NCBI GenBank assembly: GCA_045637525.1
Contig: JAZTZP010000116.1
Location: 1 to 29,088 of the forward strand
Direction: 5' to 3'
Length of the DNA stretch: 29,088 nucleotides
From: JAZTZP01 sp045637525
GTDB taxonomy: Bacteria; Bacillota; Clostridia; UBA1381
This document shows, piece by piece, positions 22,082 through 28,982 of the stretch. The notes beneath the pieces are model-generated. The model was not told the DNA's origin. It was given only the letters and a program-made list of their open reading frames with translations, and searched no databases. Position 1 is the stretch's first letter. The number at the start of each line of letters is the position of its first letter. The translations under genes were made by a program, and so were the position numbers.

Positions 22082-22882
22082 TTATCTGCCGAGCTGTTCC
22101 ATAACCTTCTTAGTTATAGCAGCAATCATATCAGCATCAGCGCTTGTCTTAGAACCGCCGCAAGCACCGCCGCAGTTATGACAGCTCTTCTTGCCGGCCT
22201 TTGCGTTAGGGCATACGTCAGCCGGATGCTTACCTGTCATACCGAACTGTCTTCTGATTTCGTAAAGTCTCTGAACCTGATCCTCTGTAAGCTCCTTCGG
22301 TCCGCCTAATTGCTTAGCCTTAAAGAGAAGCTCTGCATAAAACTCAAGAGATTCCATCTTGTGGTATGCTGCCAGAAGGCTGTCAGAATATGCAAGTGCA
22401 CCGTGATTTGCAAGTAAAACTGCATCATAATACTGTAAATACTTTTCAACAGCGTCAGGAATTTCGTTTGTTGACGGTGTGCCGTATTCAGCAATAGGCA
22501 CGCAACCGAGAGCGATTACTGCCTCAGGCATAATCGGCTGTGTAAGCGGAATGCCTGCAATTGCAAAGCTTGTTGCATATATCGGATGAGCATGAACAAC
22601 GCTGTTTACATCCGGTCTCTGCTTATATACACGCATGTGCATCTTTATTTCTGATGAAGGCTTAAACTTTCCGTTTGCAGATATTACATTTCCTTCTGCG
22701 TCAACCTTACATATGTACTCCGGTGTCATAAATCCTTTACTAACTCCTGTCGGTGTGCAAAGGAACTCGTTATCGTTGATTTTCACGGAAATATTTCCGT
22801 CGTTTGCTGCAACCATGCCTCTGTTGTAAATTCTTTTGCCTATTTCGCAAATTTCTTTTTTGATTTCGTATTCTGATACCAT
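22082..22882 (-). CDS. fucA: Class II aldolase (L-fuculose/L-rhamnulose-1-phosphate type) with Cys-rich linker and C-terminal targeting helix (266 aa)
   Basis: Cleaves a 6-deoxyketose-1-phosphate to DHAP and lactaldehyde. The zinc ligands are His97 and His99 (VVHAHP) and His160 (ANHGAL); the catalytic Glu is Glu78 (PSSEIKMH). The core ends near residue 215. The remaining ~50 residues are extra: a Cys-rich linker (CPNAKAGKKSCHNCGGACGG, with Cys224, 234, 237, 241), then ADADMIAAITKKVMEQLG, a C-terminal encapsulation peptide. This extension marks aldolases of GRM-type compartments. It is the first gene after a strong promoter (22999-23027). Fuculose versus rhamnulose cannot be told apart. Confidence 0.92.
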   Translation of the reverse strand: MVSEYEIKKEICEIGKRIYNRGMVAANDGNISVKINDNEFLCTPTGVSKGFMTPEYICKVDAEGNVISANGKFKPSSEIKMHMRVYKQRPDVNSVVHAHPIYATSFAIAGIPLTQPIMPEAVIALGCVPIAEYGTPSTNEIPDAVEKYLQYYDAVLLANHGALAYSDSLLAAYHKMESLEFYAELLFKAKQLGGPKELTEDQVQRLYEIRRQFGMTGKHPADVCPNAKAGKKSCHNCGGACGGSKTSADADMIAAITKKVMEQLGR

Positions 22883-22933
22883 ATTCTTTCATCCTTTCCG
22901 TGCTGTATGCACTTAAAATTATATGTATGAAAC

Positions 22934-22978
22934 ACGATTTTTCAATCGTTATTTCAAGAATAACCGCCCTTTTCGGGC
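22934..22978 (-). promoter_or_regulatory. Hairpin-rich leader of the aldolase operon
   Basis: Within the ~110-nt 5' leader are GCCC/GGGC (22966-22978), GTTATT/AATAAC (22948-22964) and ACGATT/AATCGT (22934-22949). The last two share bases and exclude each other. There is no T-run, so this is not a standard attenuator. Confidence 0.4.
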
Positions 22979-22998
22979 AATTATACTTTCATGATTTG

Positions 22999-23027
22999 AT
23001 TGTACCACAAATTTCTTTGTTTGTCAA
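22999..23027 (-). promoter_or_regulatory. Promoter of the aldolase-shell operon
   Basis: TTGACA (23022-23027), 17 bp, TACAAT (22999-23004) on the minus strand, in the 196-bp gap before the aldolase gene. Confidence 0.85.
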
Positions 23028-23078
23028 TAGAAAATGTGGTTTTTTATTTGTTTTATTTGTTTTTTGTTGGTTTTTTTG

Positions 23079-23504
23079 TTATTCCTGCAAAAATTCTCTT
23101 AGTTTTTGTATTCCTTTACCTGTTTTTGAGCTGACAAAGAAGATTTTCTCACATCCTGCAAGCCTGAGCCACTCCGCCGCCCTTTCGGGATTGGCATCAT
23201 CGCAGTCAATCTTCGTTACGATACCTATAACCTCTCTGTTCGCCATGCAGGTAATGTTCGGGCTGTACAAAGAATAAGGCTCTGTTGCCGAAAGAAGAAG
23301 TCCGACAACATCGGCTTCATACGAGTAAAGCGCCAGCGCACACGCAAGATGCTTTGTTTCGGCATATTCTCCGGGCGTATCAATAATAATGTCGTGATAA
23401 TTCACATACTGAGTTTTATGATATGTTACCGGGGTGTTTTTAAGCCGTTGTGTGAGCGAGGTTTTACCCGCCTCACTTCTTCCCATAAAAATTATCTTTT
23501 TCAT
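23079..23504 (-). CDS. pduV: PduV/EutP-type small GTPase (141 aa)
   Basis: The P-loop is GRSEAGKTSL (8-17), followed by DTPGEYAET (G3 type), TKID (G4) and SSKTG (G5). The PduV/EutP family sits on the outside of the compartment in Salmonella and has been linked to its movement or placement. The start overlaps the end of the pduU-like gene by 4 bp, so the two are coupled; PduU and PduV are also reported to interact. The length is normal. Confidence 0.9.
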   Translation of the reverse strand: MKKIIFMGRSEAGKTSLTQRLKNTPVTYHKTQYVNYHDIIIDTPGEYAETKHLACALALYSYEADVVGLLLSATEPYSLYSPNITCMANREVIGIVTKIDCDDANPERAAEWLRLAGCEKIFFVSSKTGKGIQKLREFLQE

Positions 23505-23863
23505 GTCTTTGTTATCTCACATACAGTAAACTTCAAAGTATTTCTGCAATATTCACAAACAGCGTCAACAGCCGCCTCAACCTGAGAAACGCTTCCCGTT
23601 ATTATAAGCGTACCGCTGAATCTGTCTACAAATCCGAGCTCTGCACCTGATGACTTTATAGCAATATCCCCTGCAATAATCGCAGTCTCACTCGGAGACA
23701 TGGTTATAATACCTATTGCAGTCTGCGAATATTCCACAGCCGGATCAAGTCCTAACTTTTTATATAAAATCCTGTCGGGGTTTGCTATGATGTGTGCAAG
23801 CGTAATCTGCTTACCGGGCACAAGCTCCTGAATAATACGCATTTTATCGGTAATATGTTCCAT
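23501..23863 (-). CDS. pduU: PduU/EutS-type circularly permuted BMC-H shell protein (120 aa)
   Basis: The N-terminal stretch with RIIQELVPGKQITLAHIIANP, then KKLGL...AIGIITMSPSETAIIAGDIA and the end LKFTVCEITKT match PduU closely. In this family the BMC fold is permuted, and an N-terminal beta barrel plugs the pore. It is the first gene after the hairpin array B and is coupled to pduV. AAAGGAC lies 8 nt before the ATG. It is the minor shell tile that is thought to dock PduV. Confidence 0.94.
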   Translation of the reverse strand: MEHITDKMRIIQELVPGKQITLAHIIANPDRILYKKLGLDPAVEYSQTAIGIITMSPSETAIIAGDIAIKSSGAELGFVDRFSGTLIITGSVSQVEAAVDAVCEYCRNTLKFTVCEITKT

Positions 23864-23889
23864 TACATCAGTCCTTTCATGTTATGATG

Positions 23890-24075
23890 ATACTGTGAAC
23901 TAAAAAATTTTAAATTTGAAATCGCTTGCGATTTCTGCCAAAACCTGTCGCTATGCGACAGATTTCACCCACGCAAAGCGTGGATTTCACTCACACAAAA
24001 TGTGTGAATTTCACATTTTACCACAGGTAAAATATTTCACTGCAATAGTGTCAACATTAAGTTGCCACTATTGCT
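23890..24075. repeat. Hairpin array copy B, inside the microcompartment operon
   Basis: Same order as copy A: GAAATCGC/GCGATTTC (23918-23935), CTGTCGC/GCGACAG (23945-23961), CCACGC/GCGTGG (23969-23983), TCACACA/TGTGTGA (23991-24007), ATTTTACC/GGTAAAAT (24015-24033) and GCAATAGTG/CACTATTGC (24042-24074). ATTTCAC spacers stand at 23962, 23984, 24008 and 24034. It fills the gap between the activase stop and pduU and would be transcribed with them. Confidence 0.92.
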
Positions 24076-24078
24076 CTG

Positions 24079-24873
24079 TTATCCTCCGATGAGGCATTCT
24101 ATCCCGGCTCTTTTCGCCGCCTCTTTAAGCGAGTTCATTTTCTCCTCGGTCGGCGGCATTATATCGGGAAGAGTATACTCCCGGCCAAGCCATCTGTATT
24201 TATCACTTCCCATACGGTGATACGGCAAAAGATGAATTTCTCTCACGCCATGAAGCTTTGCCGCAAACTCCGCAATATCCGAAATTTCTTTTTCGGTGTC
24301 GTTAAATCCCGGTATAACCGGAACTCTTATCGTAAGGCTGTTTGCACGCTTTGCAATCTCTACGGCATTTTTAAGAATTTTCTCATTCGACTGTCCCGTA
24401 AATTCCTTATGCTTTTTGCTGTCCATGTGTTTAATATCCATAAGGAAATAATCTATGTGCGGCAAAAGCCTTGATATAGTTTCCATACTTGCAAAGCCCG
24501 TTGATTCAATTGCCGTACTTATCCCAAGCTCCTTACAGCCACGAAGCAACGCCTCCGAAAAATCAGGCTGAAGCAGGCTCTCACCGCCCGACAGCGTAAG
24601 TCCGCCGCCCGAGCGTCTGTAATATGTATAGTCTTTTACAATCTCGTCTATTATCTCACCGGCCGTAACATCACGTCCCATAACCTTAACAGTTCCGTCG
24701 TCAAGATGCATCTCCTGTATGCCGTATTCCTGACTTTCCGGATTACAGCACCACCGACATCTCAGCGCACAGCCTTTTAAAAATATAATGGTACGAATCC
24801 CCGGCCCGTCATGAACGGAAAACTTCTGTATATTGAATATACGTCCGCGAACCGCTCTGTAATCAGTATTCAT
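24079..24873 (-). CDS. Glycyl radical enzyme activase, short form (264 aa)
   Basis: A radical-SAM enzyme that uses SAM and a [4Fe-4S] cluster to put the glycyl radical on the diol dehydratase. The cluster motif is CALRCRWC (CxxxCxxC, about residues 35-42). SGGESLLQPDF, ESTGFAS and DIKHMDSKKHKEFTG are family motifs. The ferredoxin-like insert with eight cysteines found in most GRE activases is missing: only about 30 residues lie between the cluster and the next core motif, as in pyruvate formate-lyase activase. AAGGAGG is 13 nt before the ATG, a long spacing. It follows the dehydratase by 24 bp. Confidence 0.94.
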   Translation of the reverse strand: MNTDYRAVRGRIFNIQKFSVHDGPGIRTIIFLKGCALRCRWCCNPESQEYGIQEMHLDDGTVKVMGRDVTAGEIIDEIVKDYTYYRRSGGGLTLSGGESLLQPDFSEALLRGCKELGISTAIESTGFASMETISRLLPHIDYFLMDIKHMDSKKHKEFTGQSNEKILKNAVEIAKRANSLTIRVPVIPGFNDTEKEISDIAEFAAKLHGVREIHLLPYHRMGSDKYRWLGREYTLPDIMPPTEEKMNSLKEAAKRAGIECLIGG

Positions 24874-24897
24874 AATCAGACCAAAACCTCCTTAAAC

Positions 24898-27417
24898 TCA
24901 GAAATTTATCTGTTCGGTTCTGTTTATTATATCATCCTGCAGGGATTTTGAAAGTGTAGTAAACAATGCACTGTATCCTGCCACACGCACCACAAGTCCC
25001 TTGTATTTCTCAGGATTTTTCTGAGCATCTTTTAAAGTTTCACGACTTACAACGTTAAACTGAACATGGCTTCCCTTCTGGTCAAAATAGCCTCTTACAA
25101 GATTTACAAAGCTAAGAAGTCCGCTCTGTCCCTTTAATGCCGAAGGATGGAACTTCATGTTAAACAGCGTTCCGTTTGAAGCAATAAAGTGGTCAAGTCT
25201 TGATACGGAATTTGCCGCCGCAGTCGGTCCGCTTATATCACGGCCCGCTCCCGGCGAAACGCCGTCCGCAACAGGCGTGTAAGCATATCTTCCGTCAGGC
25301 GTAGCACCTGTCTGAGCACCTAAAAGAACGTTTGCCGAAACAGGATAAAGACCTGCCTGGAATTGTCCGCCTCTCGGGTTTTTATAGTTTTCAACAGGTT
25401 TTGTATATGTATATGCCGCCTCTCTTGCAATTGCATCAACTTCAGCAATATCGTTTCCGAACTTTGGAAGCTCGTCAATCATTTTCTTTATTCTTGCAGC
25501 ATCATCCGAAGAAGTCTCACCTTTTACGGTCCTGTAAATATCTTCAATCTGACCGTTTGTAACCTCCTGACCTTTCGCTGTTATTTCCTTTACAATCTCA
25601 GTAGTAATCTTAAGCGCCTGTTCGTCATCCATTCCTTTTCCGAAGTTTGCGTCAATTGCCTTTTTATACTCTAAAAGCGTAAGCTTCTTATCTTCAAACA
25701 CAAGCTTCTTTACCGCATACAAAGCATCGGCAATGTTTGCAATACCAAATCCCTGCGGCCCGGTAAAGTTATACACAGCTCCGCCCTCCTGAACGGATTT
25801 TCCTTTTCCTATACAGTCTTCAATCATGGATGATAAGAAAGGAAGCGGACAACGTTCCATATGTGCATAATCAATTGCATTATCTGCATTTACAAGGAGT
25901 TTTATCATGTATTCCATCTGCTCCCTGTATGCACCGAAAAACTGTTCATAGTCCGTCATTGTTTCTATTGCCTGAGTTTTCGGCCCTACCTGTGTACCGT
26001 CAGCATCAGCACCCTGATTAAATACAAGCTCCATCGGACGGCACATATTAAAGAATGCCGCATCATGCCAGCCGTCTGTCTTTCCGCTTACCTGCGGCTC
26101 AACGCAACCTATTATATTGTAGTTTCTTGCGTCTTCAAGTGTAAGACCTCTGCTCATCAGTGCCGGTATAATTACCTCATCATTGTAATAAGCCGGCAAG
26201 CCTATTCCCGTTCTTGTGAGCTCAGCAGCCCTTAACAGGAATTTCTGCGGCGTTCCGTTCCATACTCTTACCGATAAAGAAGGCTGCGGAAGGAAAACAT
26301 GCATTGTAGCCTCTATACACATATAGGAAAGAATATTTACAGCATCATGCCCGTCCGCTGTCTGTCCTCCGGCTATTAAGTTCTGGAAAAGGCTATACCC
26401 CGCAAATCCTGCCGCCGAAACCTCGTCTCTTACCTTATTATAATCATTAAGCTTGATCCATACGCAGTCCATAATCTCCTGAGCTTTTTCAAGAGTGATT
26501 GCACCGCTTGCCAGATCCTTTTCAAGATAAGGATACATATACTGGTCAAACCGTCCCGGCGAAATCGAGTGTCCGCTTGATTCTATCTGCAAAAGCAGCT
26601 GCACAAACCAGAAGCTCTGACAAGCCTCATAGAAATTTGAAGCTCCGTTTTCAGGAACACGACTGCAGTTTTCTGCAATAACAAGCAGTTCTCTTTTTCT
26701 GTTTTCGTCGGTACAGCCAAGCGCCTCCGACAAAGCCAAATCCGAATATCTCTTAGCATATGTTATAACAGCCTCACAGCTCTCTATTACAGCATTTAGA
26801 AAATGTGTCCTTCTTGAATAATCGGCATCACCAAAATCGCATTTTGCAAGAGCTTCTTTTGCTTCGTTTATAATTCCTCTGTAACCGATTTTTAAAACCT
26901 TGCCGTAATCAACGGTAACATGCCCTACTCCGTTATAGAAATAGTTTCCGGGTGTGAATATGTTATGCTCCATAGCTAAAAGAGTTTCGGGCGCCATATA
27001 AGATGTAGCAAGCTCGCTTGTTGTCCTGCCTTTCCAGTAAGGATACACCTCACGAAGCTTTGCCTTTGTTTCTTCCGATATATAAAACGGGTCTGCATCT
27101 CTTGTGGCAACCGTGTCAAATTCATTTTCAAGCCATTCATACGAAAACTCCGGGAAAACCTGACAACCGCGTGGCTCTCTGCTTCCGCTTCCGACAATAA
27201 GCTCCTCCGGACGAATTATTACAGGCATATTCTCCAGAATATTTTTAAACGCCTTCGAACGACGTGTTATAACCGGCATTCCCTCAGTCTGCTTGTAAGA
27301 CTCTGTAAGAAGAATTGCACGATCCGCCTCAATCTCCGGCAGCTTCTCAAACATACGGTCAATAATCCTCTGTATTCTGTCCGATTTCGGTAATCCGTTA
27401 AATTCTATTTCTGCCAT
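24898..27417 (-). CDS. Glycyl radical 1,2-propanediol (diol) dehydratase (839 aa)
   Basis: Dehydrates 1,2-propanediol to propanal without vitamin B12. The thiyl-radical Cys438 and Glu440 are in IIGCVEPQ. The glycyl radical site is Gly814 in VRVAGYSALF. Diol-binding residues typical of glycerol/propanediol dehydratases are present: His166 (GVGHV), His283-Ser284 (SSGHSISPGR) and Asp452 (GWHDAAFFN). These favour a diol over choline as substrate. It is about 50 residues longer than glycerol dehydratase, mostly around 595-680. No clear encapsulation peptide is seen at either end. GAGGAG precedes the ATG, and the activase follows at once. Confidence 0.95.
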   Translation of the reverse strand: MAEIEFNGLPKSDRIQRIIDRMFEKLPEIEADRAILLTESYKQTEGMPVITRRSKAFKNILENMPVIIRPEELIVGSGSREPRGCQVFPEFSYEWLENEFDTVATRDADPFYISEETKAKLREVYPYWKGRTTSELATSYMAPETLLAMEHNIFTPGNYFYNGVGHVTVDYGKVLKIGYRGIINEAKEALAKCDFGDADYSRRTHFLNAVIESCEAVITYAKRYSDLALSEALGCTDENRKRELLVIAENCSRVPENGASNFYEACQSFWFVQLLLQIESSGHSISPGRFDQYMYPYLEKDLASGAITLEKAQEIMDCVWIKLNDYNKVRDEVSAAGFAGYSLFQNLIAGGQTADGHDAVNILSYMCIEATMHVFLPQPSLSVRVWNGTPQKFLLRAAELTRTGIGLPAYYNDEVIIPALMSRGLTLEDARNYNIIGCVEPQVSGKTDGWHDAAFFNMCRPMELVFNQGADADGTQVGPKTQAIETMTDYEQFFGAYREQMEYMIKLLVNADNAIDYAHMERCPLPFLSSMIEDCIGKGKSVQEGGAVYNFTGPQGFGIANIADALYAVKKLVFEDKKLTLLEYKKAIDANFGKGMDDEQALKITTEIVKEITAKGQEVTNGQIEDIYRTVKGETSSDDAARIKKMIDELPKFGNDIAEVDAIAREAAYTYTKPVENYKNPRGGQFQAGLYPVSANVLLGAQTGATPDGRYAYTPVADGVSPGAGRDISGPTAAANSVSRLDHFIASNGTLFNMKFHPSALKGQSGLLSFVNLVRGYFDQKGSHVQFNVVSRETLKDAQKNPEKYKGLVVRVAGYSALFTTLSKSLQDDIINRTEQINF

Positions 27418-27440
27418 TTTTATTTTCTCCTCTCTTAATT

Positions 27441-28160
27441 TTATATAAATAACTCTTTCATTGTTTTAATTGCATCATCTGTTATAAACCGGGCGCATGC
27501 TTTCACCGACGGCTTCGCCCGGGACACAGCGTAACTGTTTTCAAATTCTTTCAGCATTAAAGTATCGTTTTCGCCGTCTCCGAAAACAGTACATTCGTCA
27601 CGTGTTATACCAAGCTTTTCAATTATACTCATAACCGCATAAAACTTATCCGCATCCGGCATAACATACTCTGTCAGTTCAAAACTGTCGTAAATCTTTT
27701 TCAGTTCATCGCATATAAATCCGGGGTTATTCTGTTTGTAAACTACCGCCTTATATATACTGCCGTCTATCTCCGACACGTCTTCAAACGAAGTCACATG
27801 AGAATAAAACTGTTTCCTGCATCTGCGGATAAAACCGCTTGTTCCTTTTACATACATCATATATTTTCCGTAAAGCACAATATCTGTACATTCACTGAAA
27901 ATCTGTAATTTTTCTTCCGGAAACGGTTTTTCAAAAACAGTTTTCTCTCCGCACACCGCCAGAGCACCGTCACAGCATATTGATATGTAATTTTTAATCT
28001 CCGAGAGCATCTTTTTCACTTCGGGATAACTTCTCCCGGTCGCTACCGCAAAACAGTTACTCTCCGCTACGGAGTTTATAACCGCCGCTTCTCTTTTTCC
28101 GACACTCTTTCCTTTTCCGGCGGACAGTGTTCCGTCCAGATCACTTACTATAAGCTTCAT
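27441..28160 (-). CDS. HAD-superfamily phosphatase, Cof type (239 aa)
   Basis: Motif I is SDLDGTLS (Asp7, Asp9), motif II AVATGRS, and motif III/IV FGDGENDTLMLKEF near the C-terminus, with a cap domain between. Such enzymes remove phosphate from sugar phosphates or similar compounds. The start is placed at the ATG 28158-28160, because the predicted transcription start (about 28204) lies downstream of the GTG at 28206-28208 that opens the frame. It is the first gene after the promoter and only 23 bp before the dehydratase, so it is in the same transcript. It might clear a phosphorylated by-product of the pathway; this is inference. Confidence 0.85.
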   Translation of the reverse strand: MKLIVSDLDGTLSAGKGKSVGKREAAVINSVAESNCFAVATGRSYPEVKKMLSEIKNYISICCDGALAVCGEKTVFEKPFPEEKLQIFSECTDIVLYGKYMMYVKGTSGFIRRCRKQFYSHVTSFEDVSEIDGSIYKAVVYKQNNPGFICDELKKIYDSFELTEYVMPDADKFYAVMSIIEKLGITRDECTVFGDGENDTLMLKEFENSYAVSRAKPSVKACARFITDDAIKTMKELFI

Positions 28161-28210
28161 AAACTCTTCAATCCCTTTCGGCATACTGAATTTTTTTGCT
28201 TTATACACCT

Positions 28211-28239
28211 ATTTTACAACATTTTCTCACAAAAGTCAA
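28211..28239 (-). promoter_or_regulatory. Promoter of the HAD-dehydratase-activase-pduUV operon
   Basis: TTGACT (28234-28239), 17 bp, TAAAAT (28211-28216) on the minus strand. Confidence 0.8.
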
Positions 28240-28253
28240 TACATACAAAGAAA

Positions 28254-28313
28254 AAACCAACAAAAACCATAAAAAAATTTACAATTAATGTTGGTTTAAT
28301 ATCTGTTTATGGT
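28254..28313 (-). terminator. Terminator of nth with interleaved second stem
   Basis: On the minus strand AAACCAACA (28289-28297) pairs with TGTTGGTTT (28254-28262), followed by a T-run. A second pair, ACCATAAA (28306-28313) with TTTATGGT (28266-28273), is interleaved with it, so the two either form a pseudoknot or exclude each other. Confidence 0.6.
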
Positions 28314-28317
28314 CATT

Positions 28318-28953
28318 TTAACCAATAATCTTCCTGCAAGCGCCGCTCATACCCAAAGAGCACTCATCACACTTCGGATTTCGTGCCATGCACAAAGCCC
28401 GTCCGTGATATACAAATCTGTGGCATAATTCAAGCTGTTTTTCGGGCGGAATAAGCTTTTTAAGCTCCGTTTCTATCTTCGTTGGGTCTTTTTCCTTCGT
28501 AAGCCCTATCCTTCCCGAAACACGTATGCAATGAGTATCAACCACAACCGCCGGCTTTTTAAATATATCACCCAATACAAGGTTTGCGGTTTTTCTTCCC
28601 GTCCCCGGCAAAGTAAGAAGCTCCTCCATAGTATCAGGCACCTCACCGCCGTACACATCACGAAGCCGCTGACAGCAAAGTATTATGTTTTTAGCCTTGT
28701 TTCTGTAAAGCCCGATTGAACGTATATCATTCTGAAGCTCCTCTAAATCCGCATCGGCAAAATCATCCACCGAGGTGTATTTTTTAAACAAATCCTTCGT
28801 CACACGATTTACCGCCGCATCAGTACACTGCGCCGACATCTGCGTCGCAATAAGCATTTCAACCGGAGTTGAATAATCAAGCGAACACCTCACCTCCGGA
28901 TACATCCGCTCTAAAATCTCAGCAACAACCGCCGCCCTCTCTTTTTTCGTCAA
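28318..28953 (-). CDS. nth: Endonuclease III (211 aa)
   Basis: DNA glycosylase/AP lyase of base excision repair that removes oxidised pyrimidines. The helix-hairpin-helix LPGTGRKTAN contains the catalytic Lys, and VVVDTHCIRVSGRIGL the catalytic Asp. The [4Fe-4S] motif near the end is C-x6-C-x2-C-x7-C (CMARNPKCDECSLGMSGAC), two residues longer in the last gap than the usual x5. The start is TTG at 28951-28953 behind GAGAGG. It is a housekeeping gene beside, but not part of, the microcompartment locus. Confidence 0.95.
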   Translation of the reverse strand: MTKKERAAVVAEILERMYPEVRCSLDYSTPVEMLIATQMSAQCTDAAVNRVTKDLFKKYTSVDDFADADLEELQNDIRSIGLYRNKAKNIILCCQRLRDVYGGEVPDTMEELLTLPGTGRKTANLVLGDIFKKPAVVVDTHCIRVSGRIGLTKEKDPTKIETELKKLIPPEKQLELCHRFVYHGRALCMARNPKCDECSLGMSGACRKIIG

Positions 28954-28982
28954 ATTATCCTCTCCCCCGGATTTTTAATAAT

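Noticed and set aside
24898..27417. Choline trimethylamine-lyase (CutC)
   Set aside because: The His-Ser pair at 283-284 and Asp452 in GWHDAAFFN are diol dehydratase residues, and the neighbours include an aldolase, not choline genes.
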